Shown here: positions 1 to 8,798 of the stretch, piece by piece
Layout: each line of letters opens with the position of its first letter
Position numbering within the stretch: position 1 is the first letter of the stretch
From: Pyrinomonadaceae bacterium
GTDB taxonomy: Bacteria > Acidobacteriota > Blastocatellia > Pyrinomonadales > Pyrinomonadaceae
Reading direction: 5' to 3'
DNA length: 64,000 bases
Assembly: GCA_014380365.1 (NCBI GenBank)
Contig: JACMJZ010000024.1
Coordinates: forward strand, 186,001 to 250,000
Notes under the pieces: model-generated
Told to the model about the DNA's origin: nothing
Databases searched by the model: none
Seen by the model: only the letters and a program-made list of their open reading frames with translations
Position numbers and translations under genes: made by a program

Positions 1-1422
1 CAGATAAAGATGCTCTCCCGAGGCGCCGTCAGAGAGAAGGTAGGCGGCAAGCTTCTCGCCGGCCTCGCGCCAGCGTTCGGGAAAATCCGAGTGCTTCAGG
101 TAGTCCTGAGGACGCGCTGGATTGCCGCTTCGCGAGATGGGCGCATACGTGTCCGCAAGACTGCGCCAGAGGCTCGCCCACTCGTCGCGCTTGACGCCGA
201 GAGGCGCGCAAGGACTAATTTGGCCGTCACCCTTGATCTGGAAAAGATGAGTACCGTGCTGATCGGCGAACAGATAGCAAAACCGTGCCTTGCGCCCGCT
301 AGCTTTTTGGAATCGCTCGAGCACTTCCACAAGGGCGCTCCCTGCCGGTGATATTTTGTGCTTCGCGATCAAGAAACGAGAAAGTTCGGAGTTGTTGGCC
401 CAGTCCAGCGAACTAACCAATTCGACACGGAGTTTTTGTTTTAGCTCTAGGTCGTCGCTTTCGTGAAGCAAACCCAGCTTAGCCGAAGCGAGTCCGCGAA
501 TTACGGAGCCAACCTGATCGCCGAATAGAATCCGATCTCCGGCCTCGCCCAAACCGTCGGATACGGACGACGCTGTCGCATAGGCCTCCTCGAAAGCGTC
601 GCGCGCTTCCTCAAAACGCCCTGCCTCGAGATAAGCCTGCCCCAACGACGAAAGCGCCTGGCCACGTTTCAGAGAACCTTCAAACGTTGCCTTCACGGCC
701 TCTTCGAGGAAGTTCACGGTGGCTTCCTCGTTTCCTGCGAGTTTTTCCAGCAGCCCACTCATCTTTAGCGCATGACCGCGCAGGTCCCCTAGTTCAACTG
801 GGTATTGATCGATCAGTTGCAAAGCTTCATCGAGGTCGCTTTGGGCCGTCGCACCTTCGTCCTTCACACTGTCAAGATGGAACAGGATGGGAACGCGATC
901 AACCGCCGAAGCGACAAACACAAACCTTCCCAGCGCCTCGCCAAGAAACTCGCGGCTCTTGTTGTGTGCCTCCTTCGCCTGTTGCAATACCTGCCGAAAC
1001 TGAGCGGCGGGCGTCATGATTCCGTCAATGCTCAGGCCCTGCGCGGCGTTGTAACCAATAGCCAGGGTCATCCACCAGCCCGCGTACAAAATGAGCAGTG
1101 GGTCGCTGGACTGGTCGGCAAATTCCTGATAACTCAGCAGGTGGTCTACTGCCTCCTGAACTCGCCCAAGTTCCAGCCCAATACTACCCAACGACCGGTG
1201 AAGCTCTGCGCGCTGCCGTGGCGGACTGCGGTCGAATGCGAGCGCTTCGAGACCGATCTGATAAGCCTGAACTGGTTTATGCTCCGCGAGTTGGCTCATC
1301 TGTTTGAGGGCCATCAGCACTTTCCCAAAGTGTTCTACTTCCTGCTGGTCAACAGGTGTGCCGGCGGGCTTATAGTCCTCAAATCTCTTCCGGGCCTGCT
1401 TGATTTCTTCGCTTTGATCCAT
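1..1422 (-). CDS. TPR-CHAT protein, N-terminal part (cut by left window edge)
   Basis: A minus-strand reading frame starts at ATG 1422 and stays open for 474 codons to base 1, so the gene continues outside the window. AAGGA lies 8 bases before the ATG. The first ~380 residues are alpha-helical and TPR-like; the clearest repeat is around residues 252-284 (GQAYLEAGRFEEARDAFEEA). From about residue 385 the character changes to a beta-rich segment (FCYLFADQHGTHLF) that ends at the edge in GEHLYL. This looks like the start of a CHAT (caspase-like) peptidase domain. The His/Cys catalytic dyad would lie beyond the edge, so protease activity cannot be judged. No signal peptide is seen, so it is probably cytoplasmic. 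The CHAT assignment is inference from the architecture. Confidence 0.8.
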   Translation of the reverse strand, partial: MDQSEEIKQARKRFEDYKPAGTPVDQQEVEHFGKVLMALKQMSQLAEHKPVQAYQIGLEALAFDRSPPRQRAELHRSLGSIGLELGRVQEAVDHLLSYQEFADQSSDPLLILYAGWWMTLAIGYNAAQGLSIDGIMTPAAQFRQVLQQAKEAHNKSREFLGEALGRFVFVASAVDRVPILFHLDSVKDEGATAQSDLDEALQLIDQYPVELGDLRGHALKMSGLLEKLAGNEEATVNFLEEAVKATFEGSLKRGQALSSLGQAYLEAGRFEEARDAFEEAYATASSVSDGLGEAGDRILFGDQVGSVIRGLASAKLGLLHESDDLELKQKLRVELVSSLDWANNSELSRFLIAKHKISPAGSALVEVLERFQKASGRKARFCYLFADQHGTHLFQIKGDGQISPCAPLGVKRDEWASLWRSLADTYAPISRSGNPARPQDYLKHSDFPERWREAGEKLAAYLLSDGASGEHLYL

Positions 1423-1694
1423 TGGCCTGTTCCTTCCCCGATCCTCTCGAGTGAAGTGCAACATATGAGCCGGCGAGGCAAATTTCAGGACTGCCCAAAG
1501 ACTGGCTACGTACGCGGCATTACACTATCAAGGCCGGTACAGATTGGCCAAGTTTTTGATGGGGGTATGAGCGTTGAGGATTCAGTAGCGGCTTGAATAA
1601 GCTGACTCTGACACTGGAATTAGCTACGTACTGTTCCGCGGATCTGCGGTGCAAGTTAGGAGTAATGAGTACTGAGTGATGATGGAGAACTGCG

Positions 1695-3239
1695 CTAGTT
1701 GGCGGCGATGTTGTAGGCGGCCATTTGCGTCGCGTTGCGCACCAGCAACTTGCCGCCGGCAATCGCGGGATAGTTCCAGGTCTTGCCTTCGAGAGCGGCG
1801 AAACGCGCGACTTCGGAATACTGATCCGGTGAGGCTTTCACGAGGGCCAGTTCACCTGAGTCACTCGAGACGATCAGGTGCCCGCTGGCGAGGATCACCT
1901 GGCCGTAGCCATAGCGGCCGCCCTTCCACTTGCGCGCTCCGGTATTCACATCCAGGCAAGTCAGGATTCCTTCATCCAGTCCGTAGACATGTCCCTCATG
2001 AAGCACAGAGCTATTGAACTTGTTCTTCATGTTGATATTTTCCCAGATCGCTTTCGCTGAGAAACTCTTCCCGCTGCCGCTGACTTCAACCAGCGCCGCG
2101 CCTTTGCCGTAACCGGCAGAGATGAAAAAACGATTATTGCCGACCGGGATGGGTTGCGAGACGTTGATGCCCATGTCCGTATCCCAGGTGTGACTCCAAA
2201 GCAGTGAGCCGTCTTCGGGGGCGAGACCCATCGCGCGCGTCGCGCTGACGACGATTACCTGCCGGCGCCCGGCGAGCGTAACCAGCATTGGTGAAACGTA
2301 GGCGGCCGTGTCGCTTTGTGATTTCCAAACGGGCGCGCCGTTCATCTTGTTGTAGGCCACGACAGATTTGTTGCCGGATCCGCCGGGAATCACGATCACT
2401 TTGTCGTCCACAATTAGCGGCGAAGCGGCCATCGCCCACGATATGTTTGACGCGCCGTTGTCGCTCAGGATGTTCTTGCCCCACATAACGCCGCCGGTCT
2501 TTGCGTCCAGACAGCGCAGTTCGCCGGTCGCGCCCAGCGCATAGATGCGGCCATCGTCCCAGGTGGGCGTGGCGCGTGGGCCGTCGCCGGTTGTATCAGC
2601 AAACGAGGCGTTCCAACCTTGTTTCCAAAGCTCGCGCCCGTTTGTTACATCGTAGGCAGCGACCACCTCCTGCACGCGCCTCTGCTCGATCGTGTAGGCG
2701 CGGCCGTCCGCAATAACGAACGACGCCCAGCCCAGACCGATGGGTTGTTTCCAAACTGGAGTTAAGCCGCCCGCCGGCCACTGGGTCAACACCGGCATCT
2801 CGTCGTAACGGCCGTCGCGGTTAGGACCGCGGAAGTTTGTCCAGTAGTTCCTGGTCGCGTGAGCTGAAGCTGTTTCGGCTGTTGGGGCGGCTGGGTTCGT
2901 AGCGTTTGGCGATCCCGTTTGCTGCGCCGCGGCGGGATTGCCTGGCTGATTAGGATTGGCTTGGCCTGAAGTTGCCGCGAGGCTCTGTTGGCGTGCGCGA
3001 TCCTGCTCGAGGGCGGCGTAGTGGGCTTCGTTGCCGCTAGCTTTTCGCCAAGCCCGAAAAGCGAAGGCATATCCGACAGCGAGAACCACGATGCATGCTG
3101 AAGCGGCAATCTTTGTCTTCGCGGCCGTGTCCCGGCGCATCCAGAGCAAAGCGAGCCCCACGGGCGGCAGGAGCACCGAAGTCGCAATTAAACCCGTCAA
3201 CGAGCGATACCATGGGGTTGATTCTTCGGATGCAAACAT
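1695..3239 (-). CDS. Membrane-anchored PQQ-like beta-propeller protein
   Basis: The protein has 514 residues. Two hydrophobic helices lie near residues 13-34 and 45-62, followed by a low-complexity Ala/Pro/Asn/Gln/Thr linker to about residue 130. A quinoprotein-type beta-propeller then opens with YWTNFRGPNRDG. Blades show the usual pattern of a G.LRCLDAKTG-like strand followed by W. The family (BamB-like, PQQ-binding-like repeats) includes scaffold and dehydrogenase members. I see no evidence that this one binds PQQ or has catalytic residues. The start is set by AGGAG 7 bases before the ATG. It is the last of three tandem minus-strand propeller genes but is separated from its neighbour by a palindromic repeat. 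Its function is unknown; it is probably a periplasmic propeller held in the inner membrane. Confidence 0.85.
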   Translation of the reverse strand: MFASEESTPWYRSLTGLIATSVLLPPVGLALLWMRRDTAAKTKIAASACIVVLAVGYAFAFRAWRKASGNEAHYAALEQDRARQQSLAATSGQANPNQPGNPAAAQQTGSPNATNPAAPTAETASAHATRNYWTNFRGPNRDGRYDEMPVLTQWPAGGLTPVWKQPIGLGWASFVIADGRAYTIEQRRVQEVVAAYDVTNGRELWKQGWNASFADTTGDGPRATPTWDDGRIYALGATGELRCLDAKTGGVMWGKNILSDNGASNISWAMAASPLIVDDKVIVIPGGSGNKSVVAYNKMNGAPVWKSQSDTAAYVSPMLVTLAGRRQVIVVSATRAMGLAPEDGSLLWSHTWDTDMGINVSQPIPVGNNRFFISAGYGKGAALVEVSGSGKSFSAKAIWENINMKNKFNSSVLHEGHVYGLDEGILTCLDVNTGARKWKGGRYGYGQVILASGHLIVSSDSGELALVKASPDQYSEVARFAALEGKTWNYPAIAGGKLLVRNATQMAAYNIAAN

Positions 3240-3292
3240 ATCAAGTCTCCTAAGGCTCTTTGTCGACTTACTGAGCCGTTGCGAAGTGAAGC

Positions 3293-3370
3293 AGTAGCCC
3301 GCGCGTAAGCAAGGGCGTGGTTTCTCTATTAGAACAGAGCAATTGCGCCCTCCCTAACGGTCGGGCTACT
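3293..3370. repeat. Inverted repeat, AGCCCG/GGGAGGGC family, copy 1
   Basis: The arms 3293-3316 and 3347-3370 are imperfect reverse complements (AGTAGCCCG...AGGGC with GCCCTCCC...CGGGCTACT). They lie between two minus-strand propeller genes. The same arms recur at 6324-6400 and 24036-24104. The element could act as a transcription terminator or a REP-like element. Confidence 0.85.
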
Positions 3371-3471
3371 GCCCCGTCCAGCTTCGCTTAACGATGAAAC
3401 GCTCGTCGACCCTCAGTTGCTAACAGTTAGACGACGCTTGGCCTCAAGTTGTTCCCTGCTCTTCGCCGGCG

Positions 3472-4815
3472 CTAGTTGCCAATGGCGTAGAGATGCTTGT
3501 CCCCGCGAATATAGATCTTGCCATCGGCTATCGCGGGAGAAGCCGATACACCCTCGCCAAGCGAATTGGTGCGCAGCACTTCGTGTTTCGGCCCGGCCTT
3601 GATTATGTAAGTGTCGCCCTCTTCGCTGGTCAACAAAATCTTGTCTTCAAAGGCCACGGGCGAAGCCTGGAACAGGACCGCCTTCGGAACGCGCGCGCCC
3701 TCGTACACCAATTTGCCGGTCTTTGCCTCGAGCGCCGTCAACAGCCCGCGATCGGTGGTCAGGTAGACGTAGTCGCCGAGGAGAATCGGCGAAGGAACGT
3801 AAGCCGTACCTTTGTTGTAAGACCAGACGAGGTTTGGCGTGCCGGTCACATCACCGCTGCCGCCCGCGCGGATGGCGAGCGCGATCTTGGCCGGATAGCC
3901 GGACGTCACCACGACGAGATCATTCAAGACCACCGGCGTGGGCACCGCATTGCTCTCGAGACCTTTGTGACGCCAGAGTTCTTTCCCGGTTAAGGGATCG
4001 TAGGCGATGATCGCTTCGGCCGCACCCGCAACCAACTCCGTGCCTTTGGCCGTTTGCACGAGCACCGGCGTGCTCCAGGTAATATCCACCTTGCGCGCCA
4101 CGCGCCATGCTTCTCTGCCGGTCCGCTTATCAAACGCCGCGATAAACGAATTCCCGCCGCTGTCGTCACACAGCATGATCACCAGATTCCGGTAGAGGAT
4201 TGGCGACACTCCATAGCCGACACTGGCCGTGCCGAGTTTGCCGAGGTTCTGCTTCCAAATCTGTTTACCATTGTAGTCGTAAGCGTAGAGTCCCTCGGAA
4301 CCGAAGAAGGCGAATACATACTTGCCGTCGGTGGCCGGCGTCGAAGAAGCGAAGCTGGCTTTTTTATGACGACTGTCATGTACGGACCCTTCGTAAGCCG
4401 TGCGCTCCCAGAGAATTCTGCCGGTCTTCCGATCAAGGCAGACTACTTTGAACGTGTGCATCAGATCCGCGCCGACCGCGTCAGGGTGGACGAAGTCGCT
4501 GCCATCCGCCATTTTGTGACTGACACCCGGCTTCCGGCCGGCGATAGCTGCGCCATCAAGCGCTGTGGTCAGGAAGATCTTCTTGCCCCAGACAATCGGC
4601 GACGAATGCCCACGCCCGGCAATCGGCGTTTTCCATTTCACGTTCTTTGTGTTGCTCCATTCGACTGGGAGCCCTTTCTCTACTGACACGCCCCCATTAT
4701 CACCACGCCATTGCGGCCAGTTTGACGAGACCTTGGCGGAGACGGAATTAACAAACGTGACGGTCAAAAGAAAACTGATTACCAGGGCAGTGCTGATGCG
4801 TTTGGAGAGTTTCAT
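3472..4815 (-). CDS. Secreted PQQ-like beta-propeller protein
   Basis: I place the start at ATG 4815 (447 residues), nine codons inside the longest frame. AAGGGA lies just upstream of this ATG, and it gives a clean signal peptide (MKLSKRIST, then a hydrophobic core and VSAKVSS). The mature protein opens with NWPQWRGDNGG, the W..[FW]RG signature shared by all six propellers in this window. It continues with blades such as GKIYIRGDKHLYAIG at the C-terminus. It probably acts in the periplasm as an eight-bladed BamB/quinoprotein-like propeller. No cofactor residues can be assigned. It is a close paralogue of the neighbouring gene at 4910-6280 and shows what the interrupted residue there should be (FQASPVAF). 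Confidence 0.87.
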   Translation of the reverse strand: MKLSKRISTALVISFLLTVTFVNSVSAKVSSNWPQWRGDNGGVSVEKGLPVEWSNTKNVKWKTPIAGRGHSSPIVWGKKIFLTTALDGAAIAGRKPGVSHKMADGSDFVHPDAVGADLMHTFKVVCLDRKTGRILWERTAYEGSVHDSRHKKASFASSTPATDGKYVFAFFGSEGLYAYDYNGKQIWKQNLGKLGTASVGYGVSPILYRNLVIMLCDDSGGNSFIAAFDKRTGREAWRVARKVDITWSTPVLVQTAKGTELVAGAAEAIIAYDPLTGKELWRHKGLESNAVPTPVVLNDLVVVTSGYPAKIALAIRAGGSGDVTGTPNLVWSYNKGTAYVPSPILLGDYVYLTTDRGLLTALEAKTGKLVYEGARVPKAVLFQASPVAFEDKILLTSEEGDTYIIKAGPKHEVLRTNSLGEGVSASPAIADGKIYIRGDKHLYAIGN

Positions 4816-4833
4816 GCTGGGTCCCTTTAATTC

Positions 4834-4906
4834 GTAACGCAAACTGTTAGTTTGCGATGTTTGGTTGACACTTATGAGCCGTCCGCAAACTAAAAGTTTG
4901 CGTTAC
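4834..4906. repeat. Paired 23-bp palindromes (GTAACGCAAACT type)
   Basis: Two 23-base units at 4834-4856 and 4884-4906 are each internally palindromic (CGCAAACT...AGTTTGCG). They are inverted relative to each other, so a larger hairpin can also form. The pair fills the gap between two minus-strand propeller genes. A related pair lies at 9749-9798. Confidence 0.85.
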
Positions 4907-4909
4907 AGT

Positions 4910-5122
4910 TCACTTCTTCGCGGTCTTTGCCGGCGTCTCGCCGAAGGCAAAGAGATGGTTAACTCCGCGGACGATGAATAGCCCACCACTCATCGCCGGC
5001 GTGGCCATCATCACTTCACCAACGGGATTTGTGGCCAGGAGTTCATACTTAGGACCGGCCTTGACGACGAAGACATCGCCATCCTCGCTTGAGAGATATA
5101 TCTTTCCGTCGGAAGCAATCGG
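4910..5122 (-). pseudogene. Detached C-terminal 70 codons of the interrupted propeller gene
   Basis: Directly after the TGA at 5123-5125 the same frame stays open for 70 more sense codons to a second TGA at 4910-4912. It encodes a complete last propeller blade (IASDGKIYLSSEDGDVF, then KAGPKYELL, ending in HLFAFGETP). This matches the end of the neighbouring paralogue blade for blade. The intact gene would therefore have been 4910-6280 with 456 residues. No start codon with a ribosome site is evident for this piece alone. Confidence 0.8.
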
Positions 5123-6280
5123 TCATGCGGTGAACGCACCGCCCTTGCCGCCCAGCCGTTCCTGGTAAATGCGCTCGCCGGTTTTTGCGTTATAGGCGGT
5201 CAACACACCCTGGTTAGAACACGTGTAGAGATAGTCGCCATAGACAACCGGCGTCGGCATGTATGGGCCGCCGCGCTTCTTGCTCCAGGCGATGAACTCG
5301 TTTGACTCTTTGCCGTCCTTGAGCGAGATGTCGCCACTGGCGCCGGGCTTGATCGCATAGATGGGCTGGATGGGGGCGTATCCGCTGGTGACGAAGATGA
5401 GATCATGGGCCACGAAAGGAGTGGGCGTGGTTATCTCGGAGTTTGGCGAAAGCCGCCATAGCTCTTTTCCGGTGAGCGGATCGTAACCGCGTATTGCTTT
5501 TGAGCCATTGGCGATGAGCTCGGCGCGAGTCTTTCCTTCGTAGACAGTTGGAGTACCCCAGGAAGAAATTTCGTCGCGCCCGGTTTTCCAAACTTGCTTG
5601 CCGGTCTTGATGTCGTAGGCGGCGATGTACGAATTCTTTTGAATATCCGCCTGAACGATGACGAGGTTTCTATAAATAATGGGCGAGCTGCCATACTCCC
5701 ACTGATAGTCTGCATCATAGAACCAACCTGAATCCAGGACGCCAAGATCCTGCTTCCAGAGAAGCTTGCCTTTGAAGTCGTAGCAATAGAGACCTTCAGA
5801 ACCGAAGAGCGCGACGAGATACTTTCCATCAGTGACAGGAGTTGAGTCGGCATGCGTCGACTTTGGATGACGCTTGACCTTCGGCATTCCTTCCGACGCG
5901 ACGCGCTCCCAGAGAATCTTGCCTGTCTTACTGTCGAGAGCGTAAACCTTCCAGGTATGTTTGGGATCATCCTTCACCGGGGCAACGTCGCCGTACAGAC
6001 CGAAGCGCGTCTCGTCTTTCGCACCGCTGGTGACAGCAGTGGTGATGAAAACTTTGTTACCCCAGGTTACCGGACTCGAATGACCAAGTCCGGGAATCGC
6101 CGTCTTCCATCTTAGATTCGTCGCTTTGGCAGCGTCCCAGGTAGCCGGAGCCGGGCCGCTCTCGCTAACGCCGGTTGCGCCGGGTCCACGAAACTGCGGC
6201 CAGTTCGTCTGAGCAAAAGCTGTACTGCTGCTCACGACAATCAAGAATAAGCCAACGAATAGCGCTGAAATGCGACTCAT
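5123..6280 (-). CDS. Secreted PQQ-like beta-propeller protein, prematurely stopped by TGA
   Basis: It starts at ATG 6280 with GGAG 8 bases upstream and a signal peptide ending near AFAQTNW. The mature part opens with NWPQFRGPGATG and shows seven recognisable propeller blades. Translation ends after FTA at a TGA (5125-5123), where the paralogue at 3472-4815 has FQASP, so the stop replaces an expected Ser codon. Without the last blade the propeller could not close by the usual velcro strand. The 385-residue product may therefore be non-functional unless the stop is read through or is a sequencing error. Everything upstream looks intact, which implies a recent change. Confidence 0.8.
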   Translation of the reverse strand: MSRISALFVGLFLIVVSSSTAFAQTNWPQFRGPGATGVSESGPAPATWDAAKATNLRWKTAIPGLGHSSPVTWGNKVFITTAVTSGAKDETRFGLYGDVAPVKDDPKHTWKVYALDSKTGKILWERVASEGMPKVKRHPKSTHADSTPVTDGKYLVALFGSEGLYCYDFKGKLLWKQDLGVLDSGWFYDADYQWEYGSSPIIYRNLVIVQADIQKNSYIAAYDIKTGKQVWKTGRDEISSWGTPTVYEGKTRAELIANGSKAIRGYDPLTGKELWRLSPNSEITTPTPFVAHDLIFVTSGYAPIQPIYAIKPGASGDISLKDGKESNEFIAWSKKRGGPYMPTPVVYGDYLYTCSNQGVLTAYNAKTGERIYQERLGGKGGAFTA

Positions 6281-6323
6281 GTTGTTATCTCCAACTCTCC
6301 CATTTATATCGCGGCTTCTCGGG

Positions 6324-6400
6324 GCACTAGCCCGACCGTCAGGGAGGGCTCAGCCTGGCCACGCGTCATGTTGAGCCCTCCCTGACGGTCGGGCTAGTGC
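6324..6400. repeat. Inverted repeat, AGCCCG/GGGAGGGC family, copy 2
   Basis: The 29-base arms 6324-6352 and 6372-6400 are perfectly complementary, with a 19-base loop. The element lies between the start of the interrupted propeller gene and the stop of the S9 peptidase, both on the minus strand. It is the best-conserved copy of the family in the window. Confidence 0.9.
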
Positions 6401-6439
6401 TCCGCTATCTCCGCAAGTTACCGCAGAGATCGATAGGCC

Positions 6440-8527
6440 TCAGTTGTTGCCTTCTTTTTTCTCGTCCTTCTTCGCATCCTTCTCATCCTTTTTAGGCAGC
6501 GGCAGGTTCGCCAGGTCGGGAAGCGCGTCGCCCCAGAGGTAATGATTAAACCAAACCAGGTTGTGGCTCATCACCGCCCGCATCGCGCGCGGCTTGTTAA
6601 TGCCGTGACCGAAACCTTTGTAAACCACCATCTCAGTCTTGACGCCGCGATCCTCGAGTCCTTGCCGCAGTTCGTAAGCATTGGCGATGGGTACACGACG
6701 GTCGTTTTCGCCGTGCTGGATTAGCGTGGGCGTGCGCGCCTTCATGATGTAAGACATCGGCGAAGTCTTCTGATAGATCTCAGGATCGGCCGCCGGGTCT
6801 TTGCCAAGGTATTGGATGGTGAACGGGGTGATGTCGGTGTTGTAGTAGTAAGTGGCCCAGTTTGAAATGCCGGCGCCGACGGAGATGGCCTTGAAGCGGT
6901 CGGACGCGGCCGTCAGGAACGCCGAGATGTAACCGCCCTGGCTCCAGCCCATGCAGGCCACGCGCGCAGGGTCGACCCAACCCTTCTTGATTAAATGCTC
7001 TACGCCGCTGAGCACGTCCCAGGCATCGCCCACGCCGAGGTTGCGCATATTGAGCTGGCGAAACTTTTCGCCGTAGCCCGCGCTGCCGCGGTAGTTCACT
7101 TTAAGAATCAGGGCGCCGCGCGCCGCCCAAATGTCGGATGGGTAGTAGCGCGTATCAGGCGACAGCAACGCCGGCCGGTCGATGCCCGTCGGCCCACCGT
7201 GAATGATGCACAGCAGCGGATACTTCTTCGTGGGATCGAAGTCTGCCGGCTTAATCAGCACGCCTTCAATCGTCGTTCCATCCTGGCTCTTCCATGAAAT
7301 GACTTCCCGCGTGCCCAGGACAAACTGCTTTGCCTGCTCCGTCATATTCGTGAGCGTGCGCGGCGCGAAGTTTGCGACTTCGGAGACGGCGATTTCCGGA
7401 AGCGCCGTTGGAGAACTGAGACTGAAAGCCAGACGGCGGCCGTCGCGCGTCATCGTAAAGCCCCCCGCCATTAAGTCACCGGGACCAGAGACGCGAGTGA
7501 TCTTCGAAGTTGCCGGATCGACGCGGAACAGATGCGATGCGGTCTTCTCCAGCCCGGTGAAGTAAACGCCGTCTGCGTTCCAGTCAACAAAGCCGGGCTG
7601 CTCATCAAAACTGTCGGAGATCGAGCGCGGCGTGCCGCCCTCCGCCGGGACGATGGCCAGGCGCGAGTTGGTATGAAAGTAGATGGTCTGGCCCATCGCC
7701 GACGAGAAGAGGAGTTGCTTGCCATCGGGCGACCAGCGTGGATCGCTGTCCGGACCACGCTGCGAGACGATCTTCTTAACTGAATCGTCGGCTAAGGTCA
7801 GGACGTAGATGTCGGAAGTCACGCCCTGGATCAAATCCGGATTGACCGTCGCGCTGAATGCGATGCGCGTCCCGTCCGGCGACCAGCTACCGGAGCCGAT
7901 GCTGAATTCTTTGTTTTTCGTGCGCTGCTTGCCAATACCAGGAGCGGCCATGGCTTCGGCGACATCCAGCGTCCAGAGGTGCAGGTGCGTGTACTCGCGA
8001 CGCACCACTTCAAAATCGCCGAGTTGTTCTTTCCGATCCTTCATCGCCTGCGGCACCGGCTCGGAGGCGAGATAGGCGATCTGTTTGCCGTCTTCAGACC
8101 ACGCGAAACCGCCCACCGCAGTTTCCGATTTGGTTAACTGAACGGCCTCACCGCCATTTGGCTGAATCGCAAAAAGCTGGTTCTTGTCCCCAATGCGGTC
8201 GCTGGTAAATGCCAGCCACGCACTGTCTGGCGACCAGCGCACATTGCCCGCCGACTTCTCGCCGCGCGTGAGCTGGAAAGTGCGGCCAGTTGCTGTCTCC
8301 GCGACCCAAACCTGCGTGACGTAAGCGTCTGCCTTGAAGTTTGTCTCGGAGACTGTGTAGGCGACCCACTTGCCATCCGGCGAGATGCGCGGGCCACCCG
8401 CCGACTTGATCGTCAACAAGTCATCAACCGTCGGCGCGCGCCGCACGGTCTGGGCCTGCACAAATAGTACTGCGGACAAACTAATCCCGATGACTGCGCA
8501 AAGTGTCCTAAGGAATCTGAACTGCAT
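6440..8527 (-). CDS. Exported S9 prolyl-oligopeptidase family peptidase
   Basis: I take ATG 8527 as the start (695 residues). GGAGGAG lies upstream, and it begins a signal peptide (MQFRFLRTLCAVIG...VQAQTV). Residues ~30-400 form a WD40/TolB-like propeller (repeated SPDGKWVAY, SPDGTRIAF). Residues ~430-670 form an alpha/beta hydrolase with the triad Ser529 (GWSQGG), Asp609 (HGENDRRVP) and His641 (GFGHG). The architecture is that of dipeptidyl or acylaminoacyl peptidases, which release dipeptides or blocked residues from short peptides. The C-terminus is a charged Lys/Asp/Glu tail. The signal peptide suggests a periplasmic role in peptide scavenging. Specificity cannot be told from sequence. 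Confidence 0.92.
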   Translation of the reverse strand: MQFRFLRTLCAVIGISLSAVLFVQAQTVRRAPTVDDLLTIKSAGGPRISPDGKWVAYTVSETNFKADAYVTQVWVAETATGRTFQLTRGEKSAGNVRWSPDSAWLAFTSDRIGDKNQLFAIQPNGGEAVQLTKSETAVGGFAWSEDGKQIAYLASEPVPQAMKDRKEQLGDFEVVRREYTHLHLWTLDVAEAMAAPGIGKQRTKNKEFSIGSGSWSPDGTRIAFSATVNPDLIQGVTSDIYVLTLADDSVKKIVSQRGPDSDPRWSPDGKQLLFSSAMGQTIYFHTNSRLAIVPAEGGTPRSISDSFDEQPGFVDWNADGVYFTGLEKTASHLFRVDPATSKITRVSGPGDLMAGGFTMTRDGRRLAFSLSSPTALPEIAVSEVANFAPRTLTNMTEQAKQFVLGTREVISWKSQDGTTIEGVLIKPADFDPTKKYPLLCIIHGGPTGIDRPALLSPDTRYYPSDIWAARGALILKVNYRGSAGYGEKFRQLNMRNLGVGDAWDVLSGVEHLIKKGWVDPARVACMGWSQGGYISAFLTAASDRFKAISVGAGISNWATYYYNTDITPFTIQYLGKDPAADPEIYQKTSPMSYIMKARTPTLIQHGENDRRVPIANAYELRQGLEDRGVKTEMVVYKGFGHGINKPRAMRAVMSHNLVWFNHYLWGDALPDLANLPLPKKDEKDAKKDEKKEGNN

Positions 8528-8587
8528 TCGGGGAAAGCTCCTCCGTGGAAAATTGATCATGATTCAGAATCAGGAGGCGAAGATCGT

Positions 8588-8754
8588 GCGGGGGTAAACC
8601 ACCCTTCCCAACCTGAGAGACATTCAAACTTGATTGACTTGCGCTGATTGAAAGCTTCTCAACACGCCGTTTCGAGAATACAGGAGCACCCAACCCCAGT
8701 GGTATCACTCAACTGCGAAACCCTCTAAGGTTGGGAAGGGTGGTTTACCCCCGC
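8588..8754. repeat. Inverted repeat, GCGGGGGTAAACC family, copy 1
   Basis: The 27-base arms 8588-8614 and 8728-8754 are perfect reverse complements around a 113-base centre. The element fills most of the gap upstream of the S9 peptidase. Related copies lie at 13588-13722 and, as a half element, at 48016-48042. All keep CTGAGAG right after the left arm. Confidence 0.9.
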
Positions 8755-8798
8755 TCTTCATCAGGCGACGTGGGGTTCCCTACAGAACACACCTTCCG

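Noticed and set aside
805-1596. Plus-strand 263-codon frame
   Set aside because: It lies antisense to the TPR-CHAT frame, lacks a ribosome site and shows no family pattern. The minus frame has coherent protein character.
4054-4686. Plus-strand 210-codon frame inside a propeller gene
   Set aside because: Antisense shadow of a clear beta-propeller with conserved blades; no start signal.
5123-5125. TGA as a selenocysteine codon
   Set aside because: The expected residue is Ser in a structural propeller strand, not a redox Cys, and no obvious following selenocysteine hairpin was noticed.
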